Shown: one piece after another, positions 1 to 9,356 of the stretch
Numbering within the stretch: the first letter of the stretch is position 1
How the letters are laid out: each line of letters starts with the position of its first letter
Assembly: GCF_014635905.1 (NCBI RefSeq)
Contig: NZ_BMDS01000006.1
Coordinates: forward strand, 85,419 to 149,418
Source: Limosilactobacillus caviae
GTDB taxonomy: Bacteria > Bacillota > Bacilli > Lactobacillales > Lactobacillaceae
Direction of reading: 5' to 3'
Length of the DNA stretch: 64,000 nucleotides
Translations under genes and position numbers: made by a program
Notes under the pieces: generated by a model
Told to the model about the DNA's origin: nothing
Seen by the model: the letters and a program-made list of their open reading frames with translations, nothing else
Databases searched by the model: none

Positions 1-6
1 AGAAAT

Positions 7-45
7 AAGAGATGTGGTTCTGCATGAGCCGATCTCTTGTTTTTT
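7..45 (+). terminator. Rho-independent terminator or attenuator just upstream of rarA
   Basis: AAGAGAT (7-13) pairs with ATCTCTT (32-38), and inside it GGTTC (16-20) pairs with GAGCC (26-30). Six T follow at 40-45. It most simply ends the gene left of the window, but the rarA ribosome binding site starts only a few bases after the T run and no promoter is visible between them, so it may act as a leaky terminator or attenuator for rarA. Confidence 0.75.
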
Positions 46-69
46 GGTTATAGGAAAGGGGGATTAGCC

Positions 70-1395
70 GTGCATCAAGAGTCATTATTTAATCAGGAGG
101 ATGATAAAAATACGCCCTTGGCTAATCGCGTGCGGCCAACGAATATTGATGAATTTGTTGGTCAGCAACACTTACTTGGTAAAGGTAAGATTTTACGCGA
201 GATTATTACCAATGATCAATTATCATCGCTGATCTTTTGGGGACCACCGGGTGTGGGGAAGACGACCTTAGCGGAAATTATTGCTAAGCAGACAAAATCG
301 CACTTTATTACTTTTAGTGCAGTAACTAGTAGTATTCGTGACATCCGTAAGATTATGGAAGAAGCAGAGCAGAATCGAGAATATGGTGAGCGGACAGTCT
401 GTTTTATTGATGAAATTCACCGTTTTAATAAAGCTCAGCAAGATGCGTTTCTTCCGTTTGTGGAGCGTGGAAGTATCATCTTGATCGGGGCAACAACTGA
501 AAATCCCTCATTTGAGATTAACGCGGCTCTCCTTAGTCGTTGTCGGGTTTTCGTCCTCAAGGCTCTTACTACCGCTGACATTGAGCAAGTCTTGCAACGG
601 GCACTAACTCACCCGCAAGGCTTCCCCGATTTAACGATTAAATGTGAAGATGGCGTGCTTAATCTCATTGCTCAATTTGCTAATGGAGATGCGCGAATTG
701 CTCTTAATACTCTTGAAATGGCAGTCTTAAATGGTGAGCGGGATGGTCATCATGTGGAATTGACAATGACAACTCTCAAGCAGCTAATCAATACAAAATC
801 ATTGCGTTACGATAAGAAGGGTGAAGAACACTATAATATAATCTCAGCCCTCCATAAGTCGATGCGTAATAGTGATGTTGATGCTGCTGTTTATTGGTGC
901 TCACGAATGCTTGACGGGGGTGAAGATCCGTTATACATTGCGCGGCGGCTGGTTCGTTTTGCTAGTGAAGATATTGGACTAGCAGATACTAACGCTCTCC
1001 AAGTAGCAATTAATACCTTTGAAGCCTGTCAATTCCTGGGGATGCCTGAATGTGATGTCCACCTTACAGAATGTGTAATTTATTTGTCGCTTGCGCCGAA
1101 ATCTAATGCAGCCTATGTTGCGCGGCAAAAAGCTCATCGTGCAATAAAGAAAACCGGGAATTTACCAGTGCCGTTGACAATTCGGAATGCACCCACTAAG
1201 TTAATGAAGGACTTAAATTACGGTAAAAATTACCAATATGCCCATGATACTAAGGACAAATTAACAACGATGAAAACAATGCCGCCAGACTTAGCTGGTC
1301 AAACATTCTATCACCCTAGTAATCAGGGGAGAGAACCACGATTTCAAGCGCGAATGGACCAGATAAACGAATGGCACCAACAACATGATAAATAA
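70..1395 (+). CDS. rarA: Replication-associated recombination protein A (RarA/MgsA), AAA+ ATPase
   Basis: This is a clamp-loader-like AAA+ ATPase that acts at stalled replication forks. From the GTG at 70 it is 441 residues, the usual family length. Walker A GPPGVGKT lies near residues 58-65, Walker B with DEIHRF near 114, and a sensor-1 stretch (GATTENPSFE) follows. The C-terminal half holds the MgsA tetramerisation region. An in-frame ATG exists at 37, but the purine-rich GGAAAGGGGG at 52-61 sits at proper distance from GTG 70, and the family N-terminus (VHQESLF) begins there. The gene is monocistronic: a hairpin precedes it and a bidirectional terminator follows, shared with the convergent HAD gene. 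Confidence 0.95.
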   Translation: MHQESLFNQEDDKNTPLANRVRPTNIDEFVGQQHLLGKGKILREIITNDQLSSLIFWGPPGVGKTTLAEIIAKQTKSHFITFSAVTSSIRDIRKIMEEAEQNREYGERTVCFIDEIHRFNKAQQDAFLPFVERGSIILIGATTENPSFEINAALLSRCRVFVLKALTTADIEQVLQRALTHPQGFPDLTIKCEDGVLNLIAQFANGDARIALNTLEMAVLNGERDGHHVELTMTTLKQLINTKSLRYDKKGEEHYNIISALHKSMRNSDVDAAVYWCSRMLDGGEDPLYIARRLVRFASEDIGLADTNALQVAINTFEACQFLGMPECDVHLTECVIYLSLAPKSNAAYVARQKAHRAIKKTGNLPVPLTIRNAPTKLMKDLNYGKNYQYAHDTKDKLTTMKTMPPDLAGQTFYHPSNQGREPRFQARMDQINEWHQQHDK

Positions 1396-1445
1396 AACGG
1401 TGATTGCCCTAGCTGTAAACTAGGTGTCAATCACCGTTATTTTAG
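1394..1445. terminator. Bidirectional terminator between rarA and the HAD gene
   Basis: AACGGTGATTG (1396-1406) pairs with CAATCACCGTT (1428-1438), with an inner CCTAG/CTAGG stem. A runs on the left and T runs on the right let it serve both convergent genes. It touches the stop codon of the minus-strand gene. Confidence 0.9.
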
Positions 1446-2263
1446 TTTAATACATATTTTTCAATTGCGTTTCCGACACCATCGTGGTTGTTATCGGTGG
1501 TTGTTACGTCAGCAATCTTTAATGTACCTGGAATTGAATTACCCATTGCTACGCCTAGCCCAGCAAATTCAATCATTGAATCATCATTTTGCGCATTTCC
1601 TAATGCCATCACTTCTTCACGTTTGATTCCTAATTCTTTGCTGAGTAACTGAAGCGCATTTCCCTTACTAGCCTGCTTATTCATAAATTCTAGATAGAAA
1701 TCTTCACTCCGCACAATCGAAAAAAGATCACTCATTGATGATGGCAGATCTTGCCAAGCCTTATCAATGTTCTCTTTTGTGTCGACCATCATTGCTTTGG
1801 CGATTACATACTGGTCTTGCATTTTAGCCAGTTCTTCAAAAGTACGGTAACGAATTGGCATACTAACAAGATCTGATTCGTAAACAGTATAAGGACTAAG
1901 ATCACGATTGATCGTGTAAATATAATCACGAGTCTCAATCTGTGATTTAACACCTTCTTTAAGACAATAGGTTTGCCAGTCAGCGTAATCGTCAAAGGAC
2001 ATTGTGTAGTTTACCAGTACATTTTCACTAGTCGACTGTGCTAATGCCCCGTTAAAGCTAATGACAAATTCATCATCGGAGTCATTCAACTCTAATTGAT
2101 CAAGATAAGCTTTAACACCGGTCATTGGACGTCCTGTGCATAAGACAATCTTAACGCCTGCTGCACTTGCTTTCTTGATCGCGGTAACTGTTTTAGCAGT
2201 GATTTCACGTTGATCGTTAATTAATGTTCCATCGATGTCAATTGCAACTAATTTAATTCCCAT
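1442..2263 (-). CDS. Cof-type HAD-superfamily sugar-phosphate phosphatase
   Basis: This 273-residue protein belongs to the HAD IIB (Cof/YidA) group, cytoplasmic Mg-dependent phosphatases acting on sugar phosphates or related metabolites. Motif I, DIDGTLI, is at residues 9-15 with both catalytic Asp residues. Motif II is LCTGRP near 41-46. The late motif ALGNAQNDDSMIEFAG carries the metal-binding Asp pair, although the family usually has GDxxND here and this copy has GNAQNDD. The cap domain lies between. It is the last gene of a minus-strand operon: its start is 5 bases from the stop of the HD gene upstream. Substrate cannot be assigned from sequence. Confidence 0.9.
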   Translation of the reverse strand: MGIKLVAIDIDGTLINDQREITAKTVTAIKKASAAGVKIVLCTGRPMTGVKAYLDQLELNDSDDEFVISFNGALAQSTSENVLVNYTMSFDDYADWQTYCLKEGVKSQIETRDYIYTINRDLSPYTVYESDLVSMPIRYRTFEELAKMQDQYVIAKAMMVDTKENIDKAWQDLPSSMSDLFSIVRSEDFYLEFMNKQASKGNALQLLSKELGIKREEVMALGNAQNDDSMIEFAGLGVAMGNSIPGTLKIADVTTTDNNHDGVGNAIEKYVLN

Positions 2264-2268
2264 TATGA

Positions 2269-3630
2269 TTACTCCTTTGGTTTAATAATATGGTTGTTTT
2301 TAATATAACTTTGAAATTCTTCATAGATTGGCTCAAAAATTTCAATATTGTCTCGGGATTCAAGCATCTCTTTCGGGAAAAAGAAGCGCTGGTCACCTGC
2401 TTCTCGGCCAGAAACGCTTGCTACAAGGGTACTAACCTGAGATAACTCGATAAAGTCACCGTTTGGCTGGAGAAGTTCAATCTGTGTTTGTGCATTTGAA
2501 TCTTGGGGGTGATAAGTGTCATAGGGCAGCTTAAAGCTATCGTTAACCGCGGTATAATATTGACTATTAAAACCAGCTGTTTGAATTAAATTGCGCAGGA
2601 TTGGCAAAAGTTCTTGGGTATTTTTGTCATAAATTACTGACTTAAACGGTCGGCGATTAAGGAAGCGACTGGCTAAGTCACTTAAAATATCGTCCCGTGA
2701 ATGAGTCCAATGAATGAAGTAAGTTGTTAGGACCCCATCATCTAAGGCTAAGTAATCATTAAGATTAAAATGATTGTTAAAGAACGGCATCAGCATATGA
2801 GGAGTAAAGTCCGGCTCAAAATCATTCGGATGCTGGTAAATGTATTTTGCCCGCATAAGCAGGTGATCCAATATTACTTCCATCGAACGGGAAACAGGAT
2901 GAAAGTAGACCTGCAGGTACATCTGTAGCCGGCTAATAATATAGTCTTCAACGGCATGCATTCCGGAAATTTCAAATGCAATCCCGCTCTTTACTGGCCG
3001 CATAACGTGAAGTACGCGGTCAAGGTCAAACTTACCATAATTAGTACCAGTGTAATATGCGTCACGCTGTAAATAATCCATCCGGTCGGCATCAACTTGG
3101 CTTGAGATCATTTGAACGACTTGCGGGTTATGGTAAGTATGGTCGATAACGCTGGCAACTTGGTGAGGGAAGTCGGGAGAAACACGTCGTAAAATCTTAT
3201 TAATATTCGTACTACTATCTGTGATTAATTGCCGGGTAATTTGTTCATGGTTAGTATGGAAAATATGCTCAAAAGTATGCGAATATGGGCCGTGTCCCAA
3301 ATCATGGAGAAGGGCGGCACATAAGGCAACAGGGCGTTCCTTGTCATTCCACAAACCGTCTCCTGCAGTTTTGCTAGGGTAGTTGCGTTGAAAATAATTG
3401 CACATCTGTCTGGTAATTTCATAAACACCAAGACAGTGCCCGAAACGAGAATGCTCAGCACCATGGAAAGTGAAAGATGATGTCCCTAATTGTTTGATTC
3501 GGCGTAAGCGTTGAAATTCAGGGGTATTGATTAAATCCATGATTATCTGGTTATCAACAATGATTTGTCCATGAATCGGGTCCCGAAAGACCTTTTCTCG
3601 GCGGAGTTTTTCGTCATGAAAATGGTTCAT
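2269..3630 (-). CDS. HD-domain phosphohydrolase, YwfO/dNTPase-like
   Basis: A 453-residue metal-dependent HD hydrolase. The N-terminal part has HSRFGHCLGVYEI followed by ALLHDLGHGPYSHTFE, which supply the His and His-Asp metal ligands typical of dGTPase/SAMHD1-like enzymes, and a later DRMDYLQRDAYYTG motif with the last Asp ligand. Known relatives (B. subtilis YwfO and enterococcal EF1143) are nucleotide triphosphohydrolases, so a role in dNTP pool control is likely but inferred. It follows the lipL-like gene by one base and precedes the HAD gene, so the three are probably one transcript. Confidence 0.88.
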   Translation of the reverse strand: MNHFHDEKLRREKVFRDPIHGQIIVDNQIIMDLINTPEFQRLRRIKQLGTSSFTFHGAEHSRFGHCLGVYEITRQMCNYFQRNYPSKTAGDGLWNDKERPVALCAALLHDLGHGPYSHTFEHIFHTNHEQITRQLITDSSTNINKILRRVSPDFPHQVASVIDHTYHNPQVVQMISSQVDADRMDYLQRDAYYTGTNYGKFDLDRVLHVMRPVKSGIAFEISGMHAVEDYIISRLQMYLQVYFHPVSRSMEVILDHLLMRAKYIYQHPNDFEPDFTPHMLMPFFNNHFNLNDYLALDDGVLTTYFIHWTHSRDDILSDLASRFLNRRPFKSVIYDKNTQELLPILRNLIQTAGFNSQYYTAVNDSFKLPYDTYHPQDSNAQTQIELLQPNGDFIELSQVSTLVASVSGREAGDQRFFFPKEMLESRDNIEIFEPIYEEFQSYIKNNHIIKPKE

Positions 3631-3631
3631 G

Positions 3632-4456
3632 TTAATCTTCTTTCTTTAGGCGTTCTTGTAATTTGACCATGCTGGTAAGTTCTTTATCTAAGAGGGTTAT
3701 GAAATCGGGTGACCACATAATGCTATTAAGACTAGTTGGATCACTAATACTAGCAGCTGCCTGAATTTTTTTAATTGCATCGCTAACAGTTAAAGGAGTA
3801 TCCGTGACCTTAGCGACTGTTGTCATTGCACCCGGCCAAACATCAGGAAAATGCCACTTATTTGATTCTTGCTGCAAACCTTCATCATAAAAGTCACGAA
3901 TAAGTATTCCACGATCCTGTTGATTTCCACAAACGCTAAGGTAAAGCATTACGACAACGCCTAACTTATTACGGCGCTGCGAAATGCCCCCGATTTTTTG
4001 ACCATTAACACTAATATCGAAGCTGCCGGGACAATAGGAGTGGGTAATCTCACCTGTGGCAACTGATAAAGTCGGAAAAGCTGCTTTAATAAGGTCGACC
4101 ATGCTTTGGTAAGCTTCGTCGATCGTCAATTCGTGATTCTCAAGATGCCACGGATAGAAAATTGACAGGTTTAATATCCCATCGTCACTAACAACGGCCA
4201 ATCCGCCAGAATTACGCATGAAATAATGGTAACCGCGATGATTAAGCAGGCGAAGAGCCGCAGAGAGATGCGGTAACCGTTGATCTTTTAGTCCGAGAAT
4301 AACAGTATCTTGAAGCGTCCAAAAATGGAGCAGGGGATGTGTAAGCTGATTGGCTGATTGAAGCAACGCATTTGTATAGATGAAAGACGACAAATTGTCA
4401 GCCGGTGGTAGTGGTTGGATAAATTGTTGAAAAGGTTGCTTATTAAAATTCGACAT
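3632..4456 (-). CDS. lipL: Lipoate/octanoate protein transferase family (LipL-like)
   Basis: A 274-residue member of the biotin/lipoate A/B protein-ligase fold. The NSGGLAVVSDDG segment fits the lipoyl-AMP/octanoyl pocket, and SYCPGSFDIS followed by GQKIGGISQRR matches the Cys-containing motif of LipL and LipM amidotransferases, where the Cys is the acyl acceptor. LipL moves octanoyl or lipoyl groups from GcvH to E2 subunits. A true LplA would lack the conserved Cys in this position, so transferase is favoured, but the exact donor is inferred. It is the first gene of a minus-strand operon with the HD and HAD genes; the start has a purine-rich AAGAAGAAG upstream. Confidence 0.78.
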   Translation of the reverse strand: MSNFNKQPFQQFIQPLPPADNLSSFIYTNALLQSANQLTHPLLHFWTLQDTVILGLKDQRLPHLSAALRLLNHRGYHYFMRNSGGLAVVSDDGILNLSIFYPWHLENHELTIDEAYQSMVDLIKAAFPTLSVATGEITHSYCPGSFDISVNGQKIGGISQRRNKLGVVVMLYLSVCGNQQDRGILIRDFYDEGLQQESNKWHFPDVWPGAMTTVAKVTDTPLTVSDAIKKIQAAASISDPTSLNSIMWSPDFITLLDKELTSMVKLQERLKKED

Positions 4457-4592
4457 AATACTTCTTCTTTTCTTTGGAATAATACATTAATATTATACAA
4501 GAACTAAGAAGAACATGGGCGTTTGGCGGGGTATTTATCAATAAAAAGAGTATAATAATGACGATAAATAAAGATGAAGGGAGGAAATTACT

Positions 4593-5015
4593 ATTAAGAA
4601 AGTGATTCCTGTCCATGTAAAATTATCAACAACAATTAATCAAGGCGGCCAGCAAGAGAGCTTTACCTTCAATGAGGAAGGTACGTTTGTTGAAATGAAT
4701 GGTAAGTATTATTTACGTTATATTGAACACCAGGACGGACAAGAGACTCCTGTACAGGTTAAATTTGAAGATGAATTGATTCGGTTGCGCAGACGGGGCA
4801 ATGTTGAAACAAATTTATTCTTAGATCCGCATCAAGAGACTATTATGCGATACCGGACAGAATATGGCATGATTAACATCGATGTGTTAACTGAAAGCTT
4901 AGAAAAAGATGTTGATATTGATGCGCCTGCTGGTCATGCATCTGTGAAGTATCAGTTAAAGCAAGCAGGACAATTAATTGGAAGTTACCAACTAGAATTG
5001 CAATTTACAGCTTAA
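4593..5015 (+). CDS. DUF1934 protein (YwiB-like calycin fold), probable ATT start
   Basis: A short cytoplasmic DUF1934 protein of unknown function, related to B. subtilis YwiB. It begins IPVHVKLSTTINQGGQ, as family members do. The first conventional start is GTG 4602, but the strong GGGAGG at 4579-4584 lies 17 bases from it. An in-frame ATT at 4593 is 8 bases from this site and would give the usual lysine-rich start (KKV before IPVHV). A seven-codon ATG frame (4574-4597) overlaps the site. With ATT the protein is 140 residues, with GTG 137. A TATAAT at about 4549 may be its -10. rpoE follows 45 bases later. Confidence 0.8.
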   Translation: MKKVIPVHVKLSTTINQGGQQESFTFNEEGTFVEMNGKYYLRYIEHQDGQETPVQVKFEDELIRLRRRGNVETNLFLDPHQETIMRYRTEYGMINIDVLTESLEKDVDIDAPAGHASVKYQLKQAGQLIGSYQLELQFTA

Positions 5016-5060
5016 TATTGTATGATGTAGTTTAGACTTTTTGAAGGGATGTGCACCAAT

Positions 5061-5615
5061 TTGGATTTAAAGGTTTTTGACGGTCAGGACAAATCAGAAC
5101 TTTCAATGATTGAGGTCGCACACGCTATTCTAGCTCACCATGGGGAAGCGATGGCGTTTGTTGACTTGACCAACGAGGTTCAGCAATATCTGGGTAAGAG
5201 CGATGAGGAAATTCGTGAGCGTCTTGCACAGTTCTATACTGACTTAAATGTTGATGGCAGTTTTATTTCCCTTGGTGACAACACCTGGGGTCTGCGTGCT
5301 TGGTACCCATTCGAATCTATCGATGAAGCCACTGTTGGTGAAAACGAAGAAGAGGAGGATGACCGTCCAAAGAAGAAGCGTCGTAAAGTTAATGCCTTCC
5401 TCGCAGACACCGATGATGATGACGATGTAATTGACTACGATAACGATGATCCTGAAGACGAGGATCTTGACGATGATGACGATAGCGATTCTGATGAAGA
5501 TTATGATGATGACACTGATGATTTCAGTGACGATGATGATGATCTTGATGATGGTATCGAAGGTCAACTGTCAGAATTGCATGATGAGGAAGACGATGAC
5601 GAGGACGATGAATAA
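5061..5615 (+). CDS. rpoE: DNA-directed RNA polymerase delta subunit
   Basis: RpoE (delta) is an accessory RNA polymerase subunit of Firmicutes that helps recycle the enzyme and sharpens promoter response to initiating nucleotide. The folded N-terminal HARE-like domain covers about residues 1-90 ([13 protein letters not shown], later WGLRAWYP). The rest is an almost pure Asp/Glu tail after a short KKKRRK patch. An ATG at 5049 is in frame, but family proteins begin directly with the DLKVF stretch, which points to TTG 5061, with AAGGGA at 5044-5049 as binding site. That gives 184 residues. It is followed by pyrG, as in many Firmicutes. Confidence 0.92.
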   Translation: MDLKVFDGQDKSELSMIEVAHAILAHHGEAMAFVDLTNEVQQYLGKSDEEIRERLAQFYTDLNVDGSFISLGDNTWGLRAWYPFESIDEATVGENEEEEDDRPKKKRRKVNAFLADTDDDDDVIDYDNDDPEDEDLDDDDDSDSDEDYDDDTDDFSDDDDDLDDGIEGQLSELHDEEDDDEDDE

Positions 5616-5630
5616 TTTTTAAGTTTATAC

Positions 5631-5741
5631 TTGACTATTGATCATTGACCCTGTATTATCTTTCTTGGGCGCCTGTAATGACAGGCCAATAAGTTCGTAG
5701 ATAAGTAAGCTCCCTGTTTCATTTGAAATAGGGAGTTTTTT
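5631..5741 (+). promoter_or_regulatory. pyrG promoter and CTP-sensing attenuator leader
   Basis: A strong promoter, TTGACT (5631-5636), 17-base spacer, TATTAT (5654-5659), places the start at the GGG of GGGC (5667-5670). A small hairpin GCCTGT/ACAGGC follows, then a terminator whose 5' arm is a CT-rich GCTCCCTGTTTC. This matches the B. subtilis pyrG mechanism: at low CTP, polymerase stutters at GGGC and adds extra G residues, which pair with the CT-rich arm and prevent termination. The match is seen in sequence; the mechanism here is inferred from that family. Confidence 0.88.
5710..5741 (+). terminator. pyrG leader attenuator terminator
   Basis: CTCCCTGTTTC (5710-5720) pairs with GAAATAGGGAG (5725-5735) around a four-base loop, followed by six T. 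It lies inside the pyrG leader and stands 40 bases before the pyrG start. Confidence 0.9.
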
Positions 5742-5775
5742 CTATTATCACACCCGCAAATTAAAAAAGGAGTAG

Positions 5776-7386
<1,611 letters not shown>

Positions 7387-7413
7387 ATTTAAAAATTATA
7401 TAATAGAATTAAT

Positions 7414-7453
7414 ACAAGAGATGGGGGCAAACTTGTCACTTCTCTTGTTTTTT
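7414..7453 (+). terminator. Terminator after pyrG
   Basis: ACAAGAGA (7414-7421) pairs with TCTCTTGT (7441-7448) followed by a run of T to 7453. The loop is rather long (19 bases). Confidence 0.82.
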
Positions 7454-7504
7454 ATTAGTGACATTGTTAAATTTTAAGTTATAGAGGCTATTTTTAGCTG
7501 TTAC

Positions 7505-7534
7505 TTTACGATTTTTTTTAAGATTGTTTATAAA
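7505..7534 (+). promoter_or_regulatory. Possible murA promoter
   Basis: TTTACG (7505-7510), 18-base spacer, TATAAA (7529-7534), in the 267-base gap between pyrG and murA. The match is moderate, and a TTGACT at about 7573 lacks a good -10 partner. The leader would be about 110 bases; I see no recognisable riboswitch in it. Confidence 0.4.
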
Positions 7535-7653
7535 AGGTTGTAATTCGTTTGATATTTCATTATCATTACAGTTGACTGTTTTGTAACTGAAATAATCATT
7601 AACTTAGCTTAAATGAAAAACAGACTAAAATTTTTAAGTGAGGAAACGCAGAA

Positions 7654-8931
7654 ATGAAGAAAATGATCATTCAAGGAGGAAACCGTCTTTCTGGTGAAGT
7701 CACGATCGGTGGTGCAAAAAATAGTACAGTTGCATTAATTCCTGCTGCTATTCTTGCAGATACCCCGGTAGAGTTTGACACGGTTCCAGATATCTTGGAT
7801 GTTCACAATCTGATGATTATTTTGGAGTCAATGAATGTAAAGTCCGAGTTTAGTCACGGAGTTTTAGATATTGATCCAACACAAATCGTAGAAGCTGAAC
7901 TTCCAAGCAAGGCAATCAAAAGTCTTCGAGCTTCCTATTATTTTATGGGTGCATTATTAGGTCGTTTCCATCGCGCGACATTAACATTTCCGGGGGGCGA
8001 CAATATCGGTCCCCGACCAATTGACCAACACTTAAAAGCATTTAAGGCACTTGGAGCAACCGTTAGCGAAGAAAAAGGTACTGTTCATTTAGATGCACCG
8101 AATGGCTTACATGGGTCACGGATCTTTTTAGATATGGTATCAGTTGGTGCAACAATTAATGCTACTTTGGCAGCCGTTCGCGCTGAAGGAACAACGATTA
8201 TTGAAAACGCAGCTCGTGAACCAGAAATTATTGATTTAGCGACATTCTTAAATAATATGGGTGCGAAAATTCGTGGAGCTGGAACAGATACTATTCGGAT
8301 CACTGGGGTAAAGACCCTGCAGTCTATGAATACCCACACAATTATTGCAGATCGGATCGAAGCTGGAACTTACCTATCATTAGCCGCAGCGCTAGGTGAT
8401 GGGATTATGATTCATAATGTTATTCCAGAACACCTAGAATCATTCACAAGTAAAATGATTGAGATGGGTGTTGATCTGCAAATTGATAGTGATAAGATCT
8501 TTGTACCTAAATCAGAGCACTTACGACCAGTTACTGTCAAAACGATGCCATTCCCTGGTTTTGCTACCGACCTGCAACAACCATTAACTCCGCTGATGTC
8601 ACTTGCGGAGGGTGATAGTACGATTGTTGATACTATTTATCCTAAGCGGGTAAAACACATTTCCCAACTACAAAAGATGGGGATGAAGATTGAGGCGCAT
8701 GATGGGATGATTGTTGTTCAACATACGGAAAAACTCCATGGTGCAGAGGTTTCTGCAGGCGAGATTCGGGCAGGAGCCGCTTTAACGATTGCTGGATTAA
8801 TGGCAGATGGACAGACAATAATTAATAATGCCGGAAATATTTTGCGGGGTTACGACCGGATTGTATGGAAGCTTAATCGGCTTCATGCTAATGTTTCAAT
8901 TGAGGACGATTCTTCAGTAAAAATTAGTTAG
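7654..8931 (+). CDS. murA: UDP-N-acetylglucosamine 1-carboxyvinyltransferase (MurA), Cys-to-Asp variant
   Basis: MurA transfers enolpyruvate from PEP to UDP-GlcNAc, the first committed step of peptidoglycan synthesis. The 425-residue protein has the two-domain EPSP-synthase-like fold, the GGAKNSTVALIP start with the conserved Lys-Asn, and the catalytic loop in GGDNIGPRPIDQH. In most MurA proteins the loop reads GGC; here residue 116 is Asp (codon GAC). The same Cys-to-Asp swap is natural in mycobacteria and chlamydiae, where it keeps activity but gives fosfomycin insensitivity. The sequence around it resembles the MurA2/MurZ branch. It stands alone between terminator and rpmE2 promoter. A second murA elsewhere in the genome is possible. 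Confidence 0.95.
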   Translation: MKKMIIQGGNRLSGEVTIGGAKNSTVALIPAAILADTPVEFDTVPDILDVHNLMIILESMNVKSEFSHGVLDIDPTQIVEAELPSKAIKSLRASYYFMGALLGRFHRATLTFPGGDNIGPRPIDQHLKAFKALGATVSEEKGTVHLDAPNGLHGSRIFLDMVSVGATINATLAAVRAEGTTIIENAAREPEIIDLATFLNNMGAKIRGAGTDTIRITGVKTLQSMNTHTIIADRIEAGTYLSLAAALGDGIMIHNVIPEHLESFTSKMIEMGVDLQIDSDKIFVPKSEHLRPVTVKTMPFPGFATDLQQPLTPLMSLAEGDSTIVDTIYPKRVKHISQLQKMGMKIEAHDGMIVVQHTEKLHGAEVSAGEIRAGAALTIAGLMADGQTIINNAGNILRGYDRIVWKLNRLHANVSIEDDSSVKIS

Positions 8932-8934
8932 AAG

Positions 8935-8963
8935 TTGCGTAGTTCTTTAAATCGTGGTATCCT
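8935..8963 (+). promoter_or_regulatory. Probable rpmE2 promoter
   Basis: TTGCGT (8935-8940), 17-base spacer, TATCCT (8958-8963), immediately after the murA stop and about 60 bases before rpmE2. Confidence 0.55.
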
Positions 8964-9023
8964 GTTAAAGTTGATTATCTATGTTTCAGGCAATGATTCA
9001 TGGCAAAAGGAGCGTAATAAATT

Positions 9024-9269
9024 ATGAAACAAGGAATTCATCCAGATTATCATCCAGTAGTTTTTGAAGATTCATCTACTGGTTTCAAGTTTCTCTCTGG
9101 CTCAACAGCCACTTCAAGTGAAACTGTTAAGTGGGAAGACGGTAATGAATACCCATTAATTCGGGTTGAAGTTACTTCTGACTCACACCCATTCTACACT
9201 GGTAAGCAAAAGTTTACTCAAGCCGACGGTGCTGTCGACAAGTTCAACAAGAAGTACGGTCTCAAGTAA
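9024..9269 (+). CDS. rpmE2: 50S ribosomal protein L31, type B
   Basis: An 81-residue L31 of the zinc-free (type B) class: it starts [16 protein letters not shown] and lacks the CxxC zinc ribbon of type A. The typical [11 protein letters not shown] and VDKFNKKYG segments are present. Type B L31 replaces the zinc form when zinc is scarce in organisms that have both; lactobacilli often have only this one. Ribosome binding site AAAGGAG at 9005-9011. Own promoter and a strong terminator make it monocistronic. Confidence 0.97.
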   Translation: MKQGIHPDYHPVVFEDSSTGFKFLSGSTATSSETVKWEDGNEYPLIRVEVTSDSHPFYTGKQKFTQADGAVDKFNKKYGLK

Positions 9270-9286
9270 TCGAGCTTCTTATATTC

Positions 9287-9324
9287 AAACCCGGGAAAAA
9301 CGAAAGTTCTTCCCGGGTTTTTTG
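9287..9324 (+). terminator. Terminator after rpmE2
   Basis: AAACCCGGGAA (9287-9297) pairs with TTCCCGGGTTT (9310-9320), followed by T. GC-rich stem with a 12-base loop. Confidence 0.95.
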
Positions 9325-9356
9325 TTCAATGATGTATCCGAAAGTGGGGTCTACCT

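Noticed and set aside
5244..5622. Ile/Val-rich and Met/Thr-rich frames overlapping rpoE
   Set aside because: They are the antisense and shifted readings of the Asp/Glu codon tract of the delta subunit.
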